Assembly: GCF_029531655.1 (NCBI RefSeq)
Contig: NZ_JANRMI010000007.1
Location: 48,757 to 112,756, forward strand
Reading direction: 5' to 3'
From: Bdellovibrio svalbardensis
GTDB taxonomy: Bacteria > Bdellovibrionota > Bdellovibrionia > Bdellovibrionales > Bdellovibrionaceae
Length of the DNA stretch: 64,000 nt
How positions within the stretch are numbered: position 1 is the first letter of the stretch; each line of letters begins with the position of its first letter. Position numbers and translations under genes: made by a program. Under the pieces are notes generated by a model that searched no databases, was not told the DNA's origin, and saw only the letters and a list, made by a program, of their open reading frames with translations. Shown here piece after piece: positions 51,941 to 62,365 of the stretch.

Positions 51941-53314
51941 CTAAATAAGGCTATCGGCGATAGCATTGAGGAACTCCAGGCTGAAATTGCCTGGTTGGGT
52001 TTGCTCTTTCTCCCAGATTTTCTCTTTCAAAAACCGAAAGCCCACTCCAGTTTCAGCCATAGTGGTCCTCACTCCCAAATCGATCAGCCCCGCAAAGCGA
52101 ATAACATGGCTTTCAAGCGGGATCTTGTCCGCCGGGACTTGATTGGGATAGCCTTTCTCATCTGCACGTTCATGAATGGTAACAACAACGGCCTTAATAG
52201 ACTCACTCAAAGGAAACTTTTTTATCAAACAACGATTCAAAGAGAGTATAGGATTCTTGGCGACTTCTCGCATCTCAGCATCATTCAACTCACGAGCGCC
52301 TTCGCGAAGATATTTTACAGCTATCTCTTCCTGAATATCGAACAATCCCACATCAGCAAAGAGCGCCGACAAAAAGGCAACTAAAGGATCACCCTGCCCG
52401 CTCTTAAGGCATATCATTGCAGCATAAACACCAACCCAAGGCGACCTTACTGCGGCAAAGAGATCGTTCTTGGCACTTTCCCTAAAGATATCCCAAAGAC
52501 TCTCGTCATTTTGAAGCAAAGGCAACAAAGCCTCGATTTGATGAACAAGTCTTTCATAGCAATTTTGAATCCGTTCTTCAGAACTCGACTTGAGATCAAA
52601 CAGCAAATAATCATTCATCTCAAGAAACAAACAACACACACTTAAAAATGCCGCTCGTGCCTTTTTCTTCAATGCGGCCCCGGAATCATCAAAGTAAGTA
52701 TTGATATAACTATAATATGCCGGACCGTCTTTGGCCTGAAAATAAATATTAGGGACAGCTAAAAGACGTTGATACTTGCTTTCAGAAAGAGTCATACCCC
52801 GAAATGCCACGCCTAGAAATCTTTGATTAAGTTGAAGTCGAACAGAGACCGTGAAAGGCAAGGTCGACATCGGAAATAAATCAGAGGGTGAAATTTCAAA
52901 ATACTGCGACCGTGTTTTTAACAAACAAATATAGGAAAACTTCAACGTTGTGAAAAATTCCGCCGCAGACAAAGGTATCACTCGATCCCTCTGGGTCACC
53001 GCCATCTCTTCTTTCAATGAAGGCTCTCGTAAAACAGTCACCAAAGAAGAGCGAGGGAACTTTTCAAGCAAGTATTCCACACGATTTGAAAAGCTAGAGA
53101 CTGCCTCGCCCTCTTCCTGCGCGACCAAGACAATCTGCGCCAAGTGAATCTCACGCAAAGAACCGTGGTAGGACTCCAGATTTTGAAAATGCTTGAAGGT
53201 CAGATAATATTGAGAAATGACGTCCTTGGCGCGAGTCAAAACATCATTCCGCTGAGTCAACAGCAAGAATTCCAATTTTTGTCGAAATAAGGGGGCCGAT
53301 TGCTTTTCACTCAT
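51941..53314 (-). CDS. Degenerate HD-GYP-domain protein
   Basis: A 457-aa protein whose C-terminal half (about 280-430) aligns with HD-GYP c-di-GMP phosphodiesterases. HERADEKGYPNQVPADKIPLESHVIRF keeps the GYP box. However, the HD pair reads FADVGL (His lost), the following conserved His is Asn in KNPILSL, and the late Asp is Gly in RFAGLID. Metal binding is therefore unlikely, and it is probably a c-di-GMP-binding or scaffold relative. The N-terminal 270 residues are unassigned; no membrane segment seen. Confidence 0.7.
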   Translation of the reverse strand: MSEKQSAPLFRQKLEFLLLTQRNDVLTRAKDVISQYYLTFKHFQNLESYHGSLREIHLAQIVLVAQEEGEAVSSFSNRVEYLLEKFPRSSLVTVLREPSLKEEMAVTQRDRVIPLSAAEFFTTLKFSYICLLKTRSQYFEISPSDLFPMSTLPFTVSVRLQLNQRFLGVAFRGMTLSESKYQRLLAVPNIYFQAKDGPAYYSYINTYFDDSGAALKKKARAAFLSVCCLFLEMNDYLLFDLKSSSEERIQNCYERLVHQIEALLPLLQNDESLWDIFRESAKNDLFAAVRSPWVGVYAAMICLKSGQGDPLVAFLSALFADVGLFDIQEEIAVKYLREGARELNDAEMREVAKNPILSLNRCLIKKFPLSESIKAVVVTIHERADEKGYPNQVPADKIPLESHVIRFAGLIDLGVRTTMAETGVGFRFLKEKIWEKEQTQPGNFSLEFLNAIADSLI

Positions 53315-53451
53315 GTAGTCTTAAAAAAGTTTACTGCGCGACCTCGAACCTGCCAACCATTCTTTTCATCATTGACATTTCCAGGCTCGCCCCAAATCCT
53401 AATAAAGACAACTCTGCATCCACGAACAGCCAACAAAGGAAAAGGTTCCAT

Positions 53452-54093
53452 ATGAAACACTTTCTAGTCTCCCTCTTCAGCCTTCTTTTGAGCCTACACG
53501 CCTCCGCGGCCCTTCTGACTAACGATGGAAGTAAAGGCAAACTAGAAGGAGTCGCCCTATCCTCAGGCAGCACAGCAAGTGTGGAAGGCGAATCCATTAA
53601 ATTGTCCCACATCGGAGCCGGCCTGCGCGCAAAGAAAGTAGTCTTCGTAAATGTTAAAGTTTATGTAGGCGAACTTTTTGCTTCTTCTCCAGAGAAATTC
53701 AAAAAATCAGAAACCGAGGCATTGGGTTCACTGAAAGATCAAAAAGTCATCGCTATTCAACTGCACTTCTTAAGAAATGTGGACGCAGACAATGTTCAAA
53801 AATCGTTCAAAGAAGCCTTGAAAGCAAACAACATCAATCTTGATGATAGCAATGTAAAACAATTCCTGGACAGCGTCGCCCAAGGTGGAGAAGCCAAAGA
53901 GGGAAAGACATTAACAATTTTAGGTGCAAAACTTAAAGATGGCTCCGAAGAAGTCATCTACGAGACAACATCAGGAAATACTTCTTCTATCAAAGGCAAT
54001 GCAGGATTTGTCGAGAAGGTCTTCTCTATCTGGCTTGGTAAGTCAGCCGATGATGGCGTAGCACACCTTAAAGCTTCCATTTTGAAGAATTAG
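53452..54093 (+). CDS. Exported chalcone-isomerase-like protein
   Basis: A 213-aa precursor with a Sec signal cut near ASA. The mature chalcone-isomerase-fold domain shows GLRAKKVVFVNVKVYVGELF near the start and VFSIWLGKSADDG near the end. Bacterial members are periplasmic with unknown, probably ligand-binding, function; the plant catalytic residues are not expected. A single gene with its own terminator. Confidence 0.82.
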   Translation: MKHFLVSLFSLLLSLHASAALLTNDGSKGKLEGVALSSGSTASVEGESIKLSHIGAGLRAKKVVFVNVKVYVGELFASSPEKFKKSETEALGSLKDQKVIAIQLHFLRNVDADNVQKSFKEALKANNINLDDSNVKQFLDSVAQGGEAKEGKTLTILGAKLKDGSEEVIYETTSGNTSSIKGNAGFVEKVFSIWLGKSADDGVAHLKASILKN

Positions 54094-54135
54094 AATCTCC
54101 GAAAGGCCCGCTGGAGAAATAGTAAAACAGCAAAA

Positions 54136-54164
54136 AAAATAGCCGTATGAAATACGGCTATTTT
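54136..54164. terminator. Bidirectional terminator between the chalcone-isomerase-like gene and kdpE
   Basis: 13-bp stem (54136-54148 with 54152-54164) with a 3-nt loop, A-run left and T-run right, between two convergent genes. Confidence 0.85.
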
Positions 54165-54197
54165 ACAAGAGACAAGTTTCACACTCCCTGATGACAT

Positions 54198-54893
54198 TTA
54201 ATCCAAATCTAACAAGCGATATCCGACCCCGGCTTCGGTCACAATCAATTCAGGAATATCCTCACGAGTTTTCAACTTTTTCCTCAATGCTCCAACGTAC
54301 ACTCGCAGATAATGAGTGTGTTCTACCGCATTCGGACCCCAGACCTCGTTCAAGATCATTCTATGAGTCACCACTTTACCTTTGTGCTTAATTAACACTT
54401 TCAAAATACCAAACTCAGTGGCTGTCAGCTTTATCATTTCCCCGTCAACTAATACGGTATGCCCTGGTAAATCAACGGAAAGTGGTCCACTGCTAAGATC
54501 CTTTTTATCCTGCTGCAAACCACTCGCATGCCTCATCGCCACTCTCATGCGCACTAAAAGCTCAGGCACACTGAAAGGCTTAGTGACATAGTCGTCTGCT
54601 CCACCATCCAGCGCAGTGACTTTGTCGTTTTCAGAATCCAAAACGGTCAGCACAATAATCGGAATCTGCGACCACTCACGAATCTCATGCAGAACATCCA
54701 GACCTGATTTATCAGGCAATCCGAGATCGAGCAGAATAATTTCCGGTCGCAAGGTGGCTGCCATTTGCAAACCTTCAGCCCCCGACACCGCCTCATCCAC
54801 ATGATACCCATTGGCCTCAAGACTCACGCGCAAAAGCTTACGGATGGAGGATTCATCGTCTACAACCAAGACCCGACGAAGACTGTCTTTCAT
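54198..54893 (-). CDS. kdpE: Response regulator KdpE
   Basis: A 231-aa OmpR/PhoB-family regulator. The receiver domain has the acidic pair in VLVVDDESS, phospho-acceptor Asp in LLDLGLPDKSG and Lys in VTKPFSVPEL. The C-terminal winged helix carries TATEFGILKVLIKHKGKVVTHRMIL and VYVGALRKKL. Last gene of kdpABCDE, 3 nt after kdpD. It should turn on kdpA transcription when potassium is low. Confidence 0.95.
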   Translation of the reverse strand: MKDSLRRVLVVDDESSIRKLLRVSLEANGYHVDEAVSGAEGLQMAATLRPEIILLDLGLPDKSGLDVLHEIREWSQIPIIVLTVLDSENDKVTALDGGADDYVTKPFSVPELLVRMRVAMRHASGLQQDKKDLSSGPLSVDLPGHTVLVDGEMIKLTATEFGILKVLIKHKGKVVTHRMILNEVWGPNAVEHTHYLRVYVGALRKKLKTREDIPELIVTEAGVGYRLLDLD

Positions 54894-54896
54894 ATA

Positions 54897-57590
54897 TTAT
54901 CGCCCCTCCAACAGTTGCCGCGGAGGCTCCTCATAGGGAAGCTCTACGACAAATTCAGCACCTGATCTATCAGTACGATTACCAGCATAAACCCGCCCTT
55001 TATGAGCTTCAACAAATGCTTTTACAATAGCCAATCCCAAGCCCACGCCACCAGCCGGGCTTCCTGGGACACGATAAAAAGCTTCAAAAATCTTGCCTAT
55101 ATTTCCAACAGGAATTCCAGGTCCCTCATCCACGACGCGCACGATGACTCTTCGCCCCTCGCGCTCCAGTTGCACTAAAATATTAGTTCCGGGTGCAGAA
55201 TATCGAGCTGCATTGGTTATAAGATTCAATAAAACGTGCTCCATCAGTCGCTCATCAACTTGAATCAAACACTCATCGATCTTTGTCACAATCTTTAGAT
55301 GATGAGCGGTCACTGCATGCTGAGCCTTACGTGCAACTCCCTCAATCACATCAACCAAATCAATCCATTCTTTCTTTGGAGTCAAAACACCTGAATTCAA
55401 CCGCGACATATCCAAGAGATTCTCCACGACCTGATCCAGCCGATGCGAGGATTCCATTAAAGCCTGCACCAGTTGCTTACGCACAGAGGCCTGTGCACTG
55501 ACCTGTTCGTCTTGCAATGCCGAGGCTGAGCCAATAATAGCGGTCAACGGTGTTCGCAACTCATGTGAGACAGAATTCAATAAGGCCTGATGCAAACGTT
55601 CTGATGCTTCAAAAATTTTAATACTCTGTAACTTTTCTTGCAGTCCCAGACGCTCAACAACCATCGCTAGCTGCACAACAATTGTCTCCAAAAGATTCTC
55701 TTGATCCAAAGTAAGAACTTCACTCTTGCGGGGATAGAATAGCAAAATACCGACAAGGTTCTCTTTCCCTTTGAGCGGCAAACTCAAACAACGGGACTCT
55801 GCCAAAGTATCTGTCTTCCAACCGGCCTTCTTCTTATTCTCGAAAGACCATAAAGCAAGGGCTAAATCCTTCTCATCAAGCTTGGCCGAATTGTAAGTCT
55901 TCCGAACCAGTTTACCTTCTGAATCGGTTAAAATAACTTTAATCTTCCCATTCAGCATTGCTTCCAAATTTTGCTCAGCACTGAAGCAAGCTTCCGTGAC
56001 AGTCAATGAGGCCGCCATCTCTTTGACCAGCTCATACAACGCACGATTGTACTCATCCCTTTTAACAAGATCTCGGTCGCGACTGCGAATTTTTGAAGTC
56101 AGCATACCCCCCATGAGGGCAACAAAGAAATAAGCCAGCACCATCATCACATCTTCAGGCGCTGAAATTGCAAAGGTAAAAAGAGGCGGAATAAAAAGAA
56201 AATTCCAAACCAAGGAACTCAAACACGCGGCAAAGAGTACAGGCCCCAATGTCGCAATAAATCCCATCACCAAAATGCACAGCAGGTAAATGAATCCTAC
56301 GGACCGATAACCAATATAAGAAACCAGAAGTTGGCTGACAAAGGAGACACCCGCAATAAACCAAAACGTATTCCAATAAATTGCACCGGGCGCATAAACT
56401 CCTGGAAATTGCCAGCGACGCTTGCTACTCTCAGTTTTTTTCTCAGCTTCCTGATCTTGACGAATGACGTGAATATCGACGGCGCTGGTCTTCTGAACCA
56501 ATTGGTCCAACAAAGACCCGCGATTCCATAAAAAGCTCCACCAGTTTCTTTCAGGACGTCCCATGATAATCTGAGTGACATTGCGCTCATGGGCAAAGCG
56601 TTGAAGAGCCTCTGCCACATTCGCATCTTTTACCGAAACAACTTCGCCACCCAACTCCCGCGCAAGGTTTAAGTTCTTGGCAAGCATGGCCTGATCATCG
56701 CGCTCCAATTGAATTCCTGAATCGACATAAAGAGCGATCCAAGGTGATTCAAGATTATAAGCTTTCCTGCGAGTCGCACGAATTAACCGTGCAGAATAAG
56801 GACTGTGACTGACTGCCACCAATAGACGCTCTTGGGTGTTCCAAGGCCCCTCAACCCTTTGCACAATCATGCTGTCTTGCAGATCCTGATCAACTCGTTC
56901 AGCCGTATAGCGCAAAGAGAGTTCTCGCAAAGCCAACAAATGGGTTTCTTTAAAGAAATTTTCTTCCGCGCGCGCCGCACGATCCCCCTGATAGACTTTA
57001 CCTTCTTTTAAACGTTTGATGAGATTTTGCGCAGAGATATCAATCAACTCAATCTGCTGAGCTCGGTCAATCAAAGAATCGGGAACACGCTCCAAGACCC
57101 GCACACCCGTGATTTGCTGAACCAAATCGGCGCGACTTTCAATATGTTGAACGTTGATAGTGGTATAAACGTTGATACCTGCATCAAGAAGTTCAATGAC
57201 ATCTTGATAGCGCTTGGGATGCCTTGATTCCGGCGCATTCGTATGCGCGAGTTCATCGACCAAGACAATTCCCGGCTTGCGCGCCAGAATGGCATCAATA
57301 TCCATTTCTTGGACAAGAGCGCCCCGGTATAAAGTCTCTTTGCGCGGAACAACTTCCATCCCCAAAAGCAACTCTTCCGTCTCGCGACGTCCATGGGTTT
57401 CAACAACTCCCACGATAAGATCGCTTCCTTGAAGAAGCTGCTCTTGGGCAGCCTTTAGCATCGCAAACGTCTTACCAACCCCCGGACACATGCCAAAAAA
57501 AACACGAAGATGCCCTTTCGCAAGAGCATCTTCGTGTTTCTGAATTCCTTCTAACAATCTATCGGGATCCGGTCGGTAGTCTTCATTCAT
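54897..57590 (-). CDS. kdpD: Potassium-sensing histidine kinase KdpD
   Basis: An 897-aa sensor. In order: a KdpD domain with Walker A GMCPGVGKT (about 33-41) and VGVVETHGRRETEELL, a USP-like domain (TQIIMGRPERNWW), four membrane helices around 395-500, a GAF-like domain, HisKA with SVSHELRTPLTAIIGS (phospho-His) and HATPase with NLITNAARYS and GVGLGLAIVKAFVEAHKG. Normal length. Overlaps kdpC by 4 nt (ATGA). Phosphorylates KdpE. Confidence 0.97.
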   Translation of the reverse strand: MNEDYRPDPDRLLEGIQKHEDALAKGHLRVFFGMCPGVGKTFAMLKAAQEQLLQGSDLIVGVVETHGRRETEELLLGMEVVPRKETLYRGALVQEMDIDAILARKPGIVLVDELAHTNAPESRHPKRYQDVIELLDAGINVYTTINVQHIESRADLVQQITGVRVLERVPDSLIDRAQQIELIDISAQNLIKRLKEGKVYQGDRAARAEENFFKETHLLALRELSLRYTAERVDQDLQDSMIVQRVEGPWNTQERLLVAVSHSPYSARLIRATRRKAYNLESPWIALYVDSGIQLERDDQAMLAKNLNLARELGGEVVSVKDANVAEALQRFAHERNVTQIIMGRPERNWWSFLWNRGSLLDQLVQKTSAVDIHVIRQDQEAEKKTESSKRRWQFPGVYAPGAIYWNTFWFIAGVSFVSQLLVSYIGYRSVGFIYLLCILVMGFIATLGPVLFAACLSSLVWNFLFIPPLFTFAISAPEDVMMVLAYFFVALMGGMLTSKIRSRDRDLVKRDEYNRALYELVKEMAASLTVTEACFSAEQNLEAMLNGKIKVILTDSEGKLVRKTYNSAKLDEKDLALALWSFENKKKAGWKTDTLAESRCLSLPLKGKENLVGILLFYPRKSEVLTLDQENLLETIVVQLAMVVERLGLQEKLQSIKIFEASERLHQALLNSVSHELRTPLTAIIGSASALQDEQVSAQASVRKQLVQALMESSHRLDQVVENLLDMSRLNSGVLTPKKEWIDLVDVIEGVARKAQHAVTAHHLKIVTKIDECLIQVDERLMEHVLLNLITNAARYSAPGTNILVQLEREGRRVIVRVVDEGPGIPVGNIGKIFEAFYRVPGSPAGGVGLGLAIVKAFVEAHKGRVYAGNRTDRSGAEFVVELPYEEPPRQLLEGR

Positions 57591-58138
57591 AATACTTTAC
57601 CCAAAGTGGTGTCCAACGCTAGGTTCAATTTCAAAACGTTCACCCGAGGCTCACCTAAGAACCCCCACTGACGAGCTTCAGTATAATCGCGAACAAGTTT
57701 AAGAACCAAGTCTCTTTGCTCCAAATTTAGCTTGCGCTCCCCAACAATTCGCTCGACCTGATCATTTGCCGCGGCAGGGCTAATATGCGGATCCAAACCA
57801 CTCCCGCTCGCATAGAGAAGATCTCTGGTTAACCCCTGAGTCTTGCGCTCGGCAACAGCTTTCAACAATGCCTCATTACCCACAGATTGATTGCTCGCTG
57901 CGGAACTGGATCCGTTATAATCAGCTGCTGAGGGGCGCGGCCAAAAGTAACTTTTCTTTTGAAACTTCTGTGCCAGCAAATCCGATCCAACCAGGATATT
58001 GTCTTGGTAAATCAAAGATCCTCCAGCTTGGCGAGAAAACAAACCCTGCCCGATTCCTGTGATCAGCAACGGATAAGCAACTCCCGTCAAAACACTCAAA
58101 ACTACAAAAATTCTAATTCCAATAAATAGATTCTTCAT
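57587..58138 (-). CDS. kdpC: Potassium-transporting ATPase subunit KdpC
   Basis: A 183-aa single-helix subunit. GVAYPLLITGIGQGLF at the N-terminal helix, then GSDLLAQKFQKKSYFWPRPSAADY and ASGSGLDPHISPAAA are family blocks. It assembles with KdpA and KdpB and is proposed to stabilise or aid ATP binding. Overlaps kdpB by one base and kdpD by four. Confidence 0.95.
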   Translation of the reverse strand: MKNLFIGIRIFVVLSVLTGVAYPLLITGIGQGLFSRQAGGSLIYQDNILVGSDLLAQKFQKKSYFWPRPSAADYNGSSSAASNQSVGNEALLKAVAERKTQGLTRDLLYASGSGLDPHISPAAANDQVERIVGERKLNLEQRDLVLKLVRDYTEARQWGFLGEPRVNVLKLNLALDTTLGKVL

Positions 58139-60213
58139 TACGCAACTCCAATCGCCACAATAATAACGTCAATCAGCTTAATGCCAATAAACGGAGCAAT
58201 CAGACCGCCCACGCCGAAGTTTAAGATATTACGTTTTAAAATCGCATTCGCTCCCAAGGGCTTATACTCAACTCCACGAAGAGCCAACGGCACCAACAAA
58301 ATAATTATCAATGCATTAAAGATCACTGCGCTGAGCACGGCACTTTGAGGCGAATGAAGTCCCATAATATTGAGTTTCCCCAACGGACCAGTACTGCCTT
58401 GAGTGGCATAAAGAGTCGCAAACATCGCAGGAATAATCGCAAAATATTTTGCAACGTCGTTAGAAACGCTAAAGGTTGTCAGAGCTCCTCGAGTCATTAG
58501 AAGCTGTTTCCCCGTCTCTACAATTTCAATCAACTTGGTGGGATTAGAATCAAGATCAACCATATTGCCGGCTTCGCGAGCCGCTTGAGTCCCGGTATTC
58601 ATCGCAACACCAACATCAGCTTGCGCCAGCGCCGGAGCATCGTTGGTTCCATCGCCCGTCATAGCCACCAACTGACCTCTCCCTTGTTCCTCACGAATGC
58701 GGGCAAGCTTCATTTCAGGAGTTGCTTGAGCAATATAATCATCAACACCGGCCTCAGCGGCAATCGCTGCAGCCGTCAATGGGTTATCACCGGTGACCAT
58801 GACCGTACGAATTCCCATTTTCCTCAGCTCGGCAAAACGTTCTTTGATACCGCCCTTAACAATGTCTTTAAGGTAAATTACGCCCAAAACCTGCGCACCA
58901 TCAGTCACGACCAAAGGAGTTCCTCCTTTGCGCGCCACATTTTCTACCGACTCACGAACTTGCTGAGGATACACACCTCCCAAGCCAATGATGTATTTTT
59001 CGATGGAATCGCCAGCACCTTTTCGTAGGACGCGCACTCCATCCTTTTCCTTAATATTCACACCGCTCATACGAGTTTGCGCCGTAAAATGAACAAACTC
59101 CGCCAAGTGCGGCTCTAGTCTCTCGGCTCGCATAGCAAACTTTTGCTTTGCCAAAATAACAATAGAACGCCCCTCTGGTGTTTCATCGCTTAATGAAGCT
59201 AACTGAGAAGCTTCCGCCAAGGCCTGCTCCGTCACATTCGGAGCCGGATAAAATGCACTGGCCATACGATTTCCCAAAGTAATAGTCCCCGTCTTATCCA
59301 ACATCAAAACGTCGATATCCCCGGCCGCTTCAACCGCGCGTCCGCTTTTTGCTATGACATTCTTGCGCACCAGACGGTCCATACCACTGATACCAATCGC
59401 ACTCAGCAATCCACCAATGGTTGTCGGAATCAAACAAACTAACAAAGCAATCAACACCGGAACTGTGACGATTTGCGAGAGGTCCTGATTCGCTGCCTTT
59501 GCAGAAAACTCAGCGAAATATTTTAAAGTCACCACCCCCAACAAGAACACTACAGTTAAGGCGATTAATAAAATTCCCAAAGCAATTTCATTCGGAGTTT
59601 TTTGGCGTTTTGATCCCTCAACCAAGGAAATCATACGATCCAAGAAACTATGACCAGGATCTGCGGTAATGCGCACGATAATCTTATCGCTGATCACCCG
59701 GGTTCCCCCGGTGACTGCACTACGATCACCTCCGCTTTCACGAATTACAGGCGCAGATTCTCCCGTGATAGCGGACTCATCCACGGTCGCGATACCATCG
59801 ACCACCTCTCCGTCACCAGGTATAACATCTCCCGTTTCGCAGACAACCGCATCACCTTTTCTAAGATCCAAGGCATTGATGCTAGTCTCTACCGAATTCT
59901 TAAGAAGTCTGGCCATGCTGCTGGAGCGGGTTTTTCTCAAGCTTTCCGCCTGAGCCTTGCCACGTCCCTCTGCCAAAGCCTCAGAGAAGTTGGCAAACAA
60001 AACAGTGAACCATAACCAAAGAGCGATCTGCAGTTCGAAAGAAAAGCTCGCACCTGTTGCAATCAAATTAATGGTAATCAGTGTAACAACAAGCGCACCC
60101 AGCCAGGTCACAAACATAACGGGATTGCCCCATTGAACCTTGGGATTCAATTTAACAAAACTAGCTTTCACCGCATCACTTAAAAGTTTTTTATCTAAAA
60201 ACGAAGTCTTCAT
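58138..60213 (-). CDS. kdpB: Potassium-transporting P-type ATPase KdpB
   Basis: A 691-aa type IA P-ATPase that energises K+ uptake. TGESAPV (actuator domain), the phosphorylated Asp in [11 protein letters not shown] (about residue 305), [12 protein letters not shown] and [21 protein letters not shown] are all present. It lies 8 nt after kdpA and overlaps the kdpC start as TAATG. Confidence 0.98.
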   Translation of the reverse strand: MKTSFLDKKLLSDAVKASFVKLNPKVQWGNPVMFVTWLGALVVTLITINLIATGASFSFELQIALWLWFTVLFANFSEALAEGRGKAQAESLRKTRSSSMARLLKNSVETSINALDLRKGDAVVCETGDVIPGDGEVVDGIATVDESAITGESAPVIRESGGDRSAVTGGTRVISDKIIVRITADPGHSFLDRMISLVEGSKRQKTPNEIALGILLIALTVVFLLGVVTLKYFAEFSAKAANQDLSQIVTVPVLIALLVCLIPTTIGGLLSAIGISGMDRLVRKNVIAKSGRAVEAAGDIDVLMLDKTGTITLGNRMASAFYPAPNVTEQALAEASQLASLSDETPEGRSIVILAKQKFAMRAERLEPHLAEFVHFTAQTRMSGVNIKEKDGVRVLRKGAGDSIEKYIIGLGGVYPQQVRESVENVARKGGTPLVVTDGAQVLGVIYLKDIVKGGIKERFAELRKMGIRTVMVTGDNPLTAAAIAAEAGVDDYIAQATPEMKLARIREEQGRGQLVAMTGDGTNDAPALAQADVGVAMNTGTQAAREAGNMVDLDSNPTKLIEIVETGKQLLMTRGALTTFSVSNDVAKYFAIIPAMFATLYATQGSTGPLGKLNIMGLHSPQSAVLSAVIFNALIIILLVPLALRGVEYKPLGANAILKRNILNFGVGGLIAPFIGIKLIDVIIVAIGVA

Positions 60214-60221
60214 AACTCACC

Positions 60222-61889
60222 TTATTTCACAACAAGCATTAGATGCTCTAGAATTGGCCCCAATGAAAGCGCTGGGAAGAATGTCAGGGCTCCCACAATG
60301 ATAATCACTGCCGCCAGAAGACCAGCAAACAAAACAGAATCCGTTTGGAAAGTTCCCACTGACGGCGGAGAGATTTTTTTCTGCACGAAACTTCCGGCAA
60401 CGACCATGACTGGAATAATGATAAAGAATCGTCCGATCAACATCGCCAAACCGATCATCACATTATAGTATGGAGTATTCACAGTCAGACTTCCGAAGGC
60501 ACTCCCGTTATTTCCCGCACCGGAAGTGAAGGCATACAGGATCTCAGACAAGCCATGCGGACCTTGATGCCCTAAGCCGGCCAGACCTGCGGGCAAGGCA
60601 ACTGAGAGGGCACTCCCAATCAGAATCGCCGCACAAGGAGCCAAGATCCCGATAATCACCCAGGTGATTTCACGAGCTTCAATTTTTTTACCTAAATATT
60701 CAGGAGTTCGACCAACCATCAGTCCGCACAAGAAGACTGTCAGAATCACGAACAACAACATTCCGTACATACCTGCACCAACACCGCCAAAGATCACTTC
60801 GCCCAACATCATATTGAGCATCGCAATCCCGCCCGAAATAGGTGACATGCTAGAGATCATCCCATTCACAGAACCGTTGGAAGCCGAAGTTGTAAAGACC
60901 GACCAAATCACGGTATTAACAACCCCCAAACGGGTTTCCTTACCTTCCATAGTTCCGAGACTGTACTCTGACCACAGTGACAGCGATAGCATCACCACCA
61001 TCAAGGCCATCATAGTTCCAAACAGAACCATCCCTTGCCGACGAGACCCCACCATCAATCCAAACAAATAAGTGCAACCAGCTGCTAGAAGGATCAAACT
61101 CACCATCTCTAAAAAATTCGCAAGAGGAGTCGGATTCTCAAATGGATGAGCACTGTTCACACCAAAGAACCCACCGCCATTTGATCCCAGTTGCTTAATC
61201 GCAATCTGCGAAGCCGCTGGACCTTGTGGAATAACTTGCTCAACACCCTCAACAGTTTTCGCATGGCTATAAGAGGAAAAATTCTGAACAACTCCTTGGC
61301 CTACCAACACAACAGCAAGGACAATTGAAAAAGGCAGCAACACATGCACCGTACTGCGCGTAAGATCGACCCAAAAATTTCCAAGAGCTGTGGTTTGTTT
61401 TCTAGAGAACCCTCGAGCAAAGGCCAACATAACCGCAAAGCCTGTAGCCGCACTGACAAAGTTCTGAACCCCCAAACCCAACATTTGAGTCAGGTAACTC
61501 ATGGTGTTCTCACCCGAGTAAGCTTGCCAGTTGGTATTCGTCACAAAGCTCACAGCGGTATTAAACGCCAGATGCCAGGACACATTCCCGAACTTTTCAG
61601 GGTTCAAAGGCAAGCCCGCTTGAAGCATCTGCAACGCCATTAGAAATACAAAGCCAATCAGGTTAAAGATCAAAAGAGATTTGGTATACTCTTTCCAATC
61701 CATTTCGTGATTTTCTTGAACACCAGAACAAGCATAAGTTATTCGCTCGACAGGCCGGAACAAACGGATGAGCCAATTCTTTTGCCCAGCAAAAACTTTA
61801 AACATATAAGAACCAAGCAAAGGGGTCATTACTGTAACGATTCCCAACACTGCAAAGATCTGGAGAAGATCAACCGAAGTAAGTGCCAT
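60222..61889 (-). CDS. kdpA: Potassium-transporting ATPase subunit KdpA
   Basis: A 555-aa K+ channel-like subunit, matching the usual 557. The selectivity-filter repeats are visible: SFVTNTNWQAYSGE, GSNGGGFFGVNSAHPFENP and SASNGSVNG and GAGNNGSAFG-type segments. The ATG at 61889 with AAGGAA nine bases upstream fits family length; the frame extends further up but without a site. First gene of the kdp operon. A KdpF-like small peptide was not found upstream. Confidence 0.97.
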   Translation of the reverse strand: MALTSVDLLQIFAVLGIVTVMTPLLGSYMFKVFAGQKNWLIRLFRPVERITYACSGVQENHEMDWKEYTKSLLIFNLIGFVFLMALQMLQAGLPLNPEKFGNVSWHLAFNTAVSFVTNTNWQAYSGENTMSYLTQMLGLGVQNFVSAATGFAVMLAFARGFSRKQTTALGNFWVDLTRSTVHVLLPFSIVLAVVLVGQGVVQNFSSYSHAKTVEGVEQVIPQGPAASQIAIKQLGSNGGGFFGVNSAHPFENPTPLANFLEMVSLILLAAGCTYLFGLMVGSRRQGMVLFGTMMALMVVMLSLSLWSEYSLGTMEGKETRLGVVNTVIWSVFTTSASNGSVNGMISSMSPISGGIAMLNMMLGEVIFGGVGAGMYGMLLFVILTVFLCGLMVGRTPEYLGKKIEAREITWVIIGILAPCAAILIGSALSVALPAGLAGLGHQGPHGLSEILYAFTSGAGNNGSAFGSLTVNTPYYNVMIGLAMLIGRFFIIIPVMVVAGSFVQKKISPPSVGTFQTDSVLFAGLLAAVIIIVGALTFFPALSLGPILEHLMLVVK

Positions 61890-62365
61890 AAAACATTCCT
61901 TTTGTGACTTCAAATTACTTGGAGACGCCTCAACTCGGTGTAAAAACACCTTGGCCACACATAAAGAAAACGTAAAAGTCTCAAAAAACCACACCTGCCA
62001 AGACGAATACTTCTCGGATAGCAACAGAAGGGCCGCAGTAATTGCGAAGGTGTCTTCTAACAATCGTTACTATCACATGGTTTTACTATCACATGGTTAA
62101 CTCCCAGAATTTGCCGCTCTTCCTCTCGATTTCAAAGAGTCCAATCACAAAGCTCAAGAAGAACTTTCAGTCTTCACTTCTGACAAATAAAATCTGGCAA
62201 CGAGAAACCACGATTTATTGTTGACGACTTTTCTCAACAACGCAGCCTTCTCATTCACTACATGTAATTGAACAAAAAACTCCGACGCTCCTTCTATGAA
62301 GAACCTGAACTTGCGAACATGATATTAGTTTTTCATACAATTTTTGCAGAATGACCGAGGAAACA
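61890..62365. other. 475-bp divergent control region of kdp and the FMN reductase
   Basis: No convincing gene. It carries an exact 16-bp tandem repeat (62067-62098) about 180 bp upstream of kdpA, and should hold promoters for both directions. No clear sigma-70 boxes were settled by eye. Confidence 0.5.
62067..62098 (-). promoter_or_regulatory. Exact tandem 16-bp direct repeat upstream of kdpA
   Basis: Two adjacent identical copies of TTACTATCACATGGTT (62067-62082 and 62083-62098). Direct repeats are the usual target of OmpR-type regulators, so KdpE binding is a candidate. A 16-bp period is not the standard spacing, so this is only suggestive. Confidence 0.4.
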
